Below, piece by piece: positions 1-5,583 of a stretch of DNA of 9,658 nucleotides. How positions within the stretch are numbered: position 1 is the first letter of the stretch; every line of letters begins with the position of its first letter. The stretch comes from Prevotella sp. (GTDB taxonomy: Bacteria; Bacteroidota; Bacteroidia; Bacteroidales; Bacteroidaceae). The stretch covers positions 1 to 9,658 of the forward strand of contig JAILAA010000066.1 in the NCBI GenBank assembly GCA_024681875.1, given 5' to 3'. The translations under genes and the position numbers were made by a program. The notes beneath the pieces are model-generated. The model saw only the letters and a list, made by a program, of their open reading frames with translations. It was not told where the DNA came from and ran no database searches.

Positions 1-1532
1 TCGTGCGTGCCCTTCGTGGCCTCGAAGTCCTTCAACTGAGAGCCGGAAAGCAGGCCGGCATAGATGGCATCGCTCTCGAAACGATACTTGTCGTCGACCA
101 GCGACAGGCGCACCTTGTACTGATAGCGTGTAGAGACGTTGGGCAGGTCACTATCGACAAACGACAGCGAGGCGCCGGCTGCAGGCTGGGCATCGCCGGT
201 GACGCTGCCATACTCAGTCCAGTCGGCTTCCTCGGTGGTCTTGCGCAAAATCTTGAAGTTGACGGTAGCGGCCTCGGTCGGCACACGGGAATACTGCCAG
301 GTGAGCTTCACCTTGTCAGTAACGGTGGTGTCCTGCTGCAGGGTGTAGATGCTCATGCCTATCCAGTCCTTGGGCACATTGAGCACCATATACTTGTAGT
401 ACGCACCTGCCTGCACGCCATCGTCGGTGTAGCTCATGGAAGTGCCACTATTGTCAAGGTTGCCGCGGCGGCTCCACGACTTGCCCGACTGGATGTTGCC
501 GCTGGCATCGGCCTCTACCCTGTAGATATAGGACGTGCACGTGAGATAGTTGCCGTCGGTAGGCTGCGACCATGACAGCGCCGTGGTCTTGTCAAACTGA
601 CGATACTCGGTGGTGATGCCTCCTGGCACGGGAACCACTTGGAACACATTGTTCTTGTTGTAGGCACTCGACTGACTCCAGAAGTCGGCCTTCGGATCTT
701 TCACACCCTGACGGGCCGTAACATTCACGTCGATGCGCTTGGGATTGCCAACCGTCTCGGGGATAGCGGTGTCATAGCTCTTTGCCTGATACTTGTCGCA
801 GTCGAAAGATTCCTTGATGGTCTCCTTGCTGCCGTCCTGCTTGTAGAAAATGTAGGAAACGTCGTAGGTGCAGTATCGGGTGCGCACATCGTTGACCTTA
901 CTCGGAATGTCGTCGGGCAGCTTAGGCGCAGTGAACTTGATGTTGTCAGCGCCGGTGCGCTCGCAGGTGTATTTGCCGGCATCGATGGCATCCATGCCCA
1001 GCGTGCTGCCTATCTCACATGAGTAGTGCAGCACCTTCGTGTACCAGTCGTCGTTGCTGTGTTTGAAGTAATAGTATATCTTCCAAGTGTCGCCGGCCAG
1101 TTCGGCAGGGAAGTAGAAGTCGACCTTGGCCGTCATGTAATGGTTGTCGTTGCCCCACTTCGTCAGCCAGAAGCTTTGTTCCGAGGTGCCTATCTGCTGG
1201 TCGCCCATCTGCGAGTTGGTGAACCACGCTTTGGCATTGGCTTCACAGATGTAGGCCCTCACCTCTGCCGTCTGGCTCTCGTCATCGCCTTGGTTGATAT
1301 ACTTCAGATACATCAGGTCGATGGTCCTGTTGCCATTCGTGGCATAGACATGACCACCCTGAGAGTAGGTGTTTTTATTGTCAAGGTCGGCGAGGAACAC
1401 CTCAAGACAAAGGTGGTCGCCGGAGGTATAAGCTTTGTACTTGCTTTCGTTGAGCACCCAGTCGCTGGCGTGGACGCGCAGTGCCGTCATAGCCAAAAGG
1501 ATGGACAGTAGTAGATAGATTCTTGTTTTCAT
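1..1532 (-). CDS. Large secreted fibronectin-III-like surface protein, C-terminus beyond window
   Basis: The reading frame opens at an ATG at 1532 and stays open for 510 codons to the left edge, so the C-terminus is missing. Residues 1-22 form a signal peptide (MKTRIYLLLSILLAMTA, cleavage near VHA-SD), which supports this start. Residues 25-170 are an aromatic-rich, probably beta-sandwich region I cannot name, with repeated W and Y (WKIYYYFKHSNDDWY). Two FN3-like segments follow at about 298-385 (ALSWSQP ... AGAYYKYMVLNV) and 404-477 (VKLTWQYS ... TRYQYKVRL), and a third seems to begin near 500 (DFEATKGTH). Tandem FN3 domains are usually spacers or binding modules in cell-surface proteins, so a role in adhesion or substrate binding is inferred. 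No catalytic motif is visible. The gene lies 54 bp downstream of the 48-residue protein gene, is preceded by an A-rich leader, and probably belongs to the same transcript. A T9SS-type sorting domain could exist at the unseen end. Confidence 0.85.
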   Translation of the reverse strand, partial: MKTRIYLLLSILLAMTALRVHASDWVLNESKYKAYTSGDHLCLEVFLADLDNKNTYSQGGHVYATNGNRTIDLMYLKYINQGDDESQTAEVRAYICEANAKAWFTNSQMGDQQIGTSEQSFWLTKWGNDNHYMTAKVDFYFPAELAGDTWKIYYYFKHSNDDWYTKVLHYSCEIGSTLGMDAIDAGKYTCERTGADNIKFTAPKLPDDIPSKVNDVRTRYCTYDVSYIFYKQDGSKETIKESFDCDKYQAKSYDTAIPETVGNPKRIDVNVTARQGVKDPKADFWSQSSAYNKNNVFQVVPVPGGITTEYRQFDKTTALSWSQPTDGNYLTCTSYIYRVEADASGNIQSGKSWSRRGNLDNSGTSMSYTDDGVQAGAYYKYMVLNVPKDWIGMSIYTLQQDTTVTDKVKLTWQYSRVPTEAATVNFKILRKTTEEADWTEYGSVTGDAQPAAGASLSFVDSDLPNVSTRYQYKVRLSLVDDKYRFESDAIYAGLLSGSQLKDFEATKGTH

Positions 1533-1534
1533 AT

Positions 1535-1577
1535 CGTTTTAGTTTTAGTTTTCGTTATCTTTTTCGTTTTCGTAACG
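1535..1577 (-). repeat. A-rich short-period leader repeat before the FN3 protein gene
   Basis: On the minus strand this 43-bp stretch is almost only A, C and G, with recurring units of the type ACGAAAAC, AACTAAAA and CTAAAACG ending just before the ATG at 1532. Bacteroidetes often start translation from A-rich, unstructured leaders without a Shine-Dalgarno sequence, and this fits. The near-periodic 6-bp units (CTAAAA twice in tandem, CGAAAA several times) could also arise by slippage. A regulatory role is not shown. Confidence 0.5.
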
Positions 1578-1586
1578 ATGTCTTCG

Positions 1587-1733
1587 TTAATCGGCATATT
1601 CGGCATCCACTACAGTAGAGCTGAAGCGAATATGCCCCTGGTCATTGCTGTACTCGTTTTGTGAGACGGCGAACAGATGTGCGGTACGGACGCTGATGGT
1701 GGCACACTCGGGTATCATGTATTTCTTTTTCAT
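1587..1733 (-). CDS. 48-residue small protein of unknown function, coupled to the BspA-like gene
   Basis: This short frame runs from the ATG at 1733 to TAA at 1587 and encodes 48 residues beginning MKKKYMIPECATISV and ending VVDAEYAD. Its start shares four bases (ATGA, 1730-1733) with the stop of the upstream BspA-like gene, a layout typical of translational coupling. There is no signal peptide, no membrane helix and no double-glycine leader. The head has three lysines and the rest is polar with an acidic tail. From memory, Prevotella and Bacteroides genomes hold many small proteins of the form MKKxYxxPxxxxxxL followed by a LLAxS-like stretch (here LFAVSQ) next to surface-protein genes. I cannot verify membership here and know of no assigned function. 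A peptide precursor, a regulator or a partner of the neighbouring exported proteins are all open. The frame could be fortuitous, but the ATGA overlap and the Lys-rich start argue against that. Confidence 0.7.
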   Translation of the reverse strand: MKKKYMIPECATISVRTAHLFAVSQNEYSNDQGHIRFSSTVVDAEYAD

Positions 1734-2866
1734 TTGATCACGTATTTCTTTCCGTTATTGATATACAACCCTTTCGTTAGCGTATGGACCTTACGGCCCT
1801 GCAAGTCGTAGACATTGTCATTTATCATTTCTCCTTTGTCATTTAGATGCGTAGCATCGCTAATACCTGTTTCTTCATCGAAACTGACGGCCAGCGACTC
1901 GGTGCGTGCCGAGGCAGTAGGTATCTGCAAGTAGGCACGGTTGGCTTTGATGGTACCACGCGAAGTGGGGTGGAAGGCTCCATCCTTCAGCACGTAGTTT
2001 GTATAGTTGCCATCGGTGGCGGTGATGGTAGTGGCAGTGGTGACGCCTTTCAGCATGTTGTTCTCATAGGGAGTCTTATCAGTTATGGCTTGGGGGATTT
2101 TTTGGTTTATAAGGTCTTCAAACGAATAATCTGTACGTAGCAAGTTTGCATAGCCACAGCTACTATTAGTACGGTGAATGAGCACACCCTTTCCGGCAGC
2201 AACATACCACACGCGCTGGATGTGTAGGCGACCGTCATTCGCTAAGCTATCAGCCACATAAAACAGCATGTTGTTATTTTCATCGTCCATAAATGTGGCA
2301 GTGGTGCAGAAACTGATAATCTCTTTGTCGATGGTAAAACGTCCATACACCGTGGCTGTTCCGAACTCCTGGTCGCCCACCAGCTCTGCAGGCAGAGTTA
2401 TGGATGTCACGTTGTCCCATGTCACAGTACTCCAGGTTTCATTGCTGCTGTCTTTCTCACCCAAAAAACCATATGCCACGATGGTTGTTCCTGCATTGAA
2501 TGTGCCTAAGCTCTTCAACAACGCAATCATATTCGCCACCGACATGCCTTTGCCCATGTCAATACTGGTCAGTGTGTTCGTTCCCTCTTCACCAAAAAGA
2601 TTGCTTTCAAACGCAAACGCAGGATTGCCATCATCGATAGTTAGGGAAGTAAGATTTGAAGATGCATTGCTGAATGCCCCACTTCTAACAGTAGTAACCG
2701 TAGCGGGAATAGTCAGCTCTGTGGCAGTCTCGCCATTAGACGTCAATCCCTTGATAATGGTCTTCCCTTCATCTTCATACGTGAAGTATTCTTGGGCATA
2801 GCCCGTCATTGTTCCTGCCAACAGCAAAAACAATATGTGCCCTTTGATTCGTAGTCCTATTTTCAT
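1730..2866 (-). CDS. BspA-like leucine-rich-repeat surface protein with C-terminal sorting-like module
   Basis: The 378-residue product starts at 2866, where MKIGLRIKGHILFLLLAGTM begins a good signal peptide cleaved near GYA-QE (residue 24). The frame is open up to an ATG at 2986, but those 40 extra residues precede the signal peptide and cover the promoter, so I reject that start. Residues 47-105 resemble BspA-type LRR units (TELTIPATVTTVRSGAF, NLTSLTIDDG, TLTSIDMGKGM), with another near 153-160 (VTSITLPAEL). Residues 184-318 match a module common in Prevotella surface proteins (FCTTATF ... VWYVAAGKGVLI ... NYVLKDGAFH ... TIKANRAYLQIP). Residues 331-378 hold TGISDA, then VYDLQGRKV and KGLYINNGKKYVIK, similar to type IX secretion sorting domains. 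A role as an exported adhesin or host- or substrate-binding protein is inferred from BspA relatives. It is the first gene of a probable three-gene transcript, and its promoter contains a poly-A tract. Confidence 0.85.
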   Translation of the reverse strand: MKIGLRIKGHILFLLLAGTMTGYAQEYFTYEDEGKTIIKGLTSNGETATELTIPATVTTVRSGAFSNASSNLTSLTIDDGNPAFAFESNLFGEEGTNTLTSIDMGKGMSVANMIALLKSLGTFNAGTTIVAYGFLGEKDSSNETWSTVTWDNVTSITLPAELVGDQEFGTATVYGRFTIDKEIISFCTTATFMDDENNNMLFYVADSLANDGRLHIQRVWYVAAGKGVLIHRTNSSCGYANLLRTDYSFEDLINQKIPQAITDKTPYENNMLKGVTTATTITATDGNYTNYVLKDGAFHPTSRGTIKANRAYLQIPTASARTESLAVSFDEETGISDATHLNDKGEMINDNVYDLQGRKVHTLTKGLYINNGKKYVIK

Positions 2867-2949
2867 CTTATGTTTCTGGATGGTTATTATTTCACATGTT
2901 TCAGAGCACGGCTGAGGCCAAAAGGATGATTTGGCAACTGACTGCTCTG

Positions 2950-2987
2950 CAAAGGTAGCTTTTTTTTTTTTTAGATATTCCACCAAA
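2950..2987 (-). promoter_or_regulatory. Bacteroidetes-type promoter of the BspA-like gene cluster
   Basis: Read on the minus strand, TACCTTTG at 2957-2950 matches the Bacteroidetes sigma-ABfr -7 consensus TAnnTTTG exactly. A TTTG at 2987-2984 is the best -33 candidate, with 26 bp between them, longer than the usual spacing of about 20 bp. Thirteen consecutive A residues sit in the spacer. Transcription would start near 2943, giving a leader of about 75 bases before the ATG at 2866. The -7 element is convincing; the -33 assignment is weak. Confidence 0.65.
2960..2972 (-). repeat. Poly(A)13 homopolymer in promoter spacer
   Basis: The plus strand shows 13 consecutive T residues (13 A on the minus strand), the longest homopolymer I see in the window. 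It lies immediately upstream of the -7 element TACCTTTG, in the spacer of the BspA-like promoter. Tracts of this length are prone to slipped-strand mispairing, which changes promoter spacing in known phase-variable surface genes of other bacteria. Variation here is inferred, not observed. Confidence 0.8.
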
Positions 2988-3092
2988 TTTTGTGATTTTT
3001 AACAACTTGATGAAACGTTTTTTGCAACAAATCTGCCTATTCTGCTTTTTTTGAAAATGACGAGCTTCCAAATAACAACTATTTTTCTGCAT

Positions 3093-3128
3093 TTTGTGCT
3101 AATGTTTCAAAAAGATTTCGTACATTTG
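3093..3128 (+). promoter_or_regulatory. Bacteroidetes-type promoter of the lipoprotein/DUF5723 cluster
   Basis: TACATTTG at 3121-3128 fits the -7 consensus TAnnTTTG, and TTTG at 3093-3096 is a plausible -33 element 24 bp upstream. The start of transcription would be near 3135, leaving a leader of about 120 bases before the lipoprotein ATG at 3258. No other promoter of this type is evident in the 39-bp and 25-bp gaps further down, so it probably drives all three plus-strand genes. Confidence 0.7.
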
Positions 3129-3222
3129 CACCCATATAACTAAAATTCAAACCGTGAAACTGTCTACAGGACAAATCTTCTCGGTCGAGTATTGAGAGAA
3201 AAACCTATTGGAATATGCTTTA

Positions 3223-3236
3223 AGGAGTATACTCCT
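3223..3236. promoter_or_regulatory. 14-bp perfect palindrome in the leader of the first lipoprotein gene
   Basis: AGGAGTATACTCCT is its own reverse complement and lies 21 bp upstream of the ATG at 3258, inside the predicted transcribed leader. As DNA it could be a dimeric operator site. As RNA it could form a 5-bp stem with a TATA loop that hides the AGGAG sequence. Either reading is inference, and a chance palindrome is possible. Confidence 0.35.
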
Positions 3237-3257
3237 CTTCAAATAAATATTACTTCT

Positions 3258-3782
3258 ATGAAAAACTTTTATTCAACATTTTCAATGCTGGTTGTAATGG
3301 TTGCTGCATTGGGGTTTGCCGCTTGCAGTAGCGATGATGACAATGGGGATGGTTTGAATGAATCGAGTCAAGATTATGATGTGCTTCAAATAAACGGAGA
3401 GAGATACGCTTGCTATGGCTATCGAAGCATCATAACCTACTCCTCTTCTTGGGATTTTTCAAAAAATTGTGGAGAAATACTATTGCCTTGCGGAAAACTA
3501 TCAGATGCGAAGAAAGGTGAATACGATTATGATTACATGTTCGCTATTTCTTTAGAAGGCAAGCAAGGCTTGAAAAAGGGAAGTAAACTGGAGAGCTATT
3601 CTCCAACATTTAATAAAAGTGGAGACTGGGATGATTTAGATTATGTGAGTGGTTCAGCAACCATCACTGACAAAAAAGATGATAAATACATAACCGTTAA
3701 ATTTGCGTCTTTCAAGTTCGGGAACGGAAGCAAGTCATATTCCTTGACTGGTACAGTTCAACTTGATTTGGATGAAGACTAA
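3258..3782 (+). CDS. Small surface-type lipoprotein of unknown function
   Basis: The 174-residue product starts at the ATG at 3258. An upstream in-frame TTG at 3192 would add 22 residues ahead of the signal peptide and is unlikely. Residues 1-22 are a lipoprotein signal (MKNFYSTFSMLVVMVAALG) with lipobox FAAC and acylated Cys23. SSDDDN follows the cysteine, an acidic run like the export signal that sends Bacteroidetes lipoproteins to the cell surface. The mature part is hydrophilic and probably mostly beta-strand, with Tyr-rich segments (INGERYACYGYRS, GEYDYDYMF), two further cysteines near residues 75 and 81 (NCGEILLPCG), and an acidic end (LDLDED). I do not recognise a named domain. The coding sequence looks AT-richer than the genes after it, which might mean separate ancestry. 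It leads the plus-strand cluster, 39 bp before the next gene. Confidence 0.85.
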   Translation: MKNFYSTFSMLVVMVAALGFAACSSDDDNGDGLNESSQDYDVLQINGERYACYGYRSIITYSSSWDFSKNCGEILLPCGKLSDAKKGEYDYDYMFAISLEGKQGLKKGSKLESYSPTFNKSGDWDDLDYVSGSATITDKKDDKYITVKFASFKFGNGSKSYSLTGTVQLDLDED

Positions 3783-3821
3783 TACCTAAGCTAAACGGAT
3801 ACTACTAATATCAATTATTCT

Positions 3822-5558
3822 ATGAAGAAAAGAAAGAACTATTATGGAGTGCTACCAGCACTTATCGTCGTAGGGAGCCTTTGGTTTACCAGTTGCGCCG
3901 ACAGCAACTACGACCTTGGCGATCTGGACATGACAATTGCCGTGGGTAGCGAAGACGGCATCCTGCTGCCCGTCTGTTCCACACAAGAGATGATTCTTGA
4001 CGACATCCTTGACATTGACAACAGCGACTGCATTGATACCCTCAATGGCGGCAACTACGTCTTCAAAAAGATTGGCGACGACGTAAAGCCTGCCGAGCCA
4101 CAAGTCGACATCGTCAACGTATCGAAACAGACGTCTGTTGACATGAATCCTATCATCGGCCCCAGCAGTAAGCCCGAAAATTTCGACCTCGTTCCCATAG
4201 GTACGGAATTTGAGGGAACTGGAGGTACTTTTACAAAGGAGATCAACACCTTCAACTACAGTGCTGACAAACCTGACGATGTTGTAGAGCTACAACATGC
4301 CATCATTGAAGGAAAAGTCACACTCAACCTCTCCTTCAACAACGACCTGCAACAATATCTCACTCATTTTACTTCCTTTAATATTGAATTCCCCTCATAC
4401 ATGACACTGGGCAATCCGTCTAACGGTACGCTCATTGGCAACACACTGAAGCTGGGAGCTATTCGGACCGACACACCGATATCTACTACTATTGACATCC
4501 AAGAGCTGCGATTCCAGGAAATAAGCGAAGCCAACAGACTGGTGATAGAAAACGGCAAGATTACTATGCTTGGCGACGTAAAAGTTACGGTGACCTACCC
4601 CAATCTTGTCAAAAAGGGCAACGGCGACATCACGAAGATGCAGATCAACAGTACGACACAGATCAGTACCATCCAGATAAAAAGTGCTACGGGTAAATTC
4701 GACCCCAAAATCGACATCAACGACGTGGGCAACATCGACATTTCCGACGTGCCAGACTTCCTGAACGATCCTGACGTCAAGATTTCGCTTCTTGACCCAC
4801 AGATTACGCTGACAGTCAATAGCAATGTAGATCTTGACGCCATCATCGACGGCACGCTGACTTCTTATTTCAAGGACGGCAAGACAAAATCCGTTACCAT
4901 CCCTAACATCCTGCTGCCGCGTAATAACAACTCAAAGATTCTTATCTGCCGTCAGCCGAAGACAGAGCCATACAAGGACTTCACCAAGGTGTATGTTGTC
5001 GAGGAACTGTCAAGCCTGATTGAGAAAATTCCGGAAAAGATAACGTTCAAGGCCGATGCCCGTGCAGACAAAGATGCCATAGGCACCATCAATCTGGGAC
5101 AGAAATACAATATTACCACCGCCTACAACTTCGAGTCGCTTCTGGAGCTGATGGCAGGGTCGGTCATTGTCTATAACGACACGATTGACGATTGGAACGA
5201 AGATCTGGAAGACATCACCCTGAGCAAGGATGCTGAGGTGGTGGTGACGTTTGACGTCAACAACAAGATGGACGCTGACCTTCAGATTTCCGCTATTCCC
5301 ATTGACAAGGACAACCATGACATCAGCAGCAAGATTTCCATCACAAATGCCACTGTCGGTGCCAACGCCTCCACAAAGGACGTCATGCTGACCATCAAGC
5401 AAAAAGATACTGATGCGCTCAATGTGCTCAACGGCATCGTTATCAAGGCCGTTGCCACCTCTACGAAGGCCACGCCGCTAAACGCACGCACTCAGACAAT
5501 CAAGCTCGACAATATCCGTGCTATGCTGAAAGGCAAAGTAGTCATTGATGACAAATAA
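3822..5558 (+). CDS. Large beta-rich lipoprotein paired with DUF5723 gene
   Basis: The 578-residue product begins MKKRKNYYGVLPALIVVG with lipobox FTSC and acylated Cys25, so it should be anchored in the outer membrane. After the cysteine comes ADSNYDLGDLDMTIAVGSEDGILLPV, a start I associate with uncharacterised Bacteroidetes lipoproteins. The mature chain alternates polar and hydrophobic residues, suggesting several beta-sandwich domains, at about 155-260 (VTLNLSFNND ... FNIEFPSYM), 285-362 (GNIDISDVPDFLNDPDVKIS ... TVNSNVDLDAIIDG) and 465-575 (VVVTFDVNNKMDADLQISAI ... AMLKGKVVIDD). Segments with N-N/S-N before -DADL or -DLDA recur, hinting at internal duplication. No enzyme motif is seen. 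The downstream DUF5723 gene follows after 25 bp and is probably co-transcribed. The function is unknown; a partner or periplasmic or surface domain of the DUF5723 barrel is an inference from gene order. Confidence 0.88.
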   Translation: MKKRKNYYGVLPALIVVGSLWFTSCADSNYDLGDLDMTIAVGSEDGILLPVCSTQEMILDDILDIDNSDCIDTLNGGNYVFKKIGDDVKPAEPQVDIVNVSKQTSVDMNPIIGPSSKPENFDLVPIGTEFEGTGGTFTKEINTFNYSADKPDDVVELQHAIIEGKVTLNLSFNNDLQQYLTHFTSFNIEFPSYMTLGNPSNGTLIGNTLKLGAIRTDTPISTTIDIQELRFQEISEANRLVIENGKITMLGDVKVTVTYPNLVKKGNGDITKMQINSTTQISTIQIKSATGKFDPKIDINDVGNIDISDVPDFLNDPDVKISLLDPQITLTVNSNVDLDAIIDGTLTSYFKDGKTKSVTIPNILLPRNNNSKILICRQPKTEPYKDFTKVYVVEELSSLIEKIPEKITFKADARADKDAIGTINLGQKYNITTAYNFESLLELMAGSVIVYNDTIDDWNEDLEDITLSKDAEVVVTFDVNNKMDADLQISAIPIDKDNHDISSKISITNATVGANASTKDVMLTIKQKDTDALNVLNGIVIKAVATSTKATPLNARTQTIKLDNIRAMLKGKVVIDDK

Positions 5559-5583
5559 TTGAACACCAGAAAGAATAACAATT

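Larger units (their letters stand above)
2867..3257. other. Divergent intergenic region with two promoters
   Basis: This 391-bp AT-rich region separates the two divergent gene clusters. It holds a minus-strand promoter (2950-2987), a plus-strand promoter (3093-3128), a 13-bp homopolymer (2960-2972) and a 14-bp palindrome (3223-3236). The open frames crossing it have low-complexity products with no recognisable domains and are best regarded as non-coding. The stretch between the promoters (2990-3090) is rich in T runs, and I see no RNA gene in it. Confidence 0.75.

Noticed and set aside
3..1511. Long plus-strand open frames opposite the FN3 protein (3-575, 639-1022, 1026-1511)
   Set aside because: They mirror a real minus-strand coding frame with signal peptide and FN3-like domains; their products have no coherent features.
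1587..1733. Small protein as a class II bacteriocin precursor
   Set aside because: No double-glycine leader, no Cys pair, and no export or immunity gene nearby.
2960..2972. T13 run as a plus-strand intrinsic terminator
   Set aside because: No GC-rich hairpin precedes it and no plus-strand gene ends there.
2867..2986. Upstream ATG at 2986 extending the BspA-like protein to 418 residues
   Set aside because: It adds 40 residues before a clear signal peptide and lies over the -7 element and the homopolymer (its KKKK comes from the poly-A tract).
2901..3092. 63-residue minus-strand frame in the intergenic region
   Set aside because: Low-complexity Lys-rich product from A-runs, overlapping the promoter, with no domain or coupling.
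3192..3257. In-frame TTG start giving a 196-residue first lipoprotein
   Set aside because: It puts 22 polar residues before the lipoprotein signal; the ATG at 3258 gives a normal signal peptide and lipobox.
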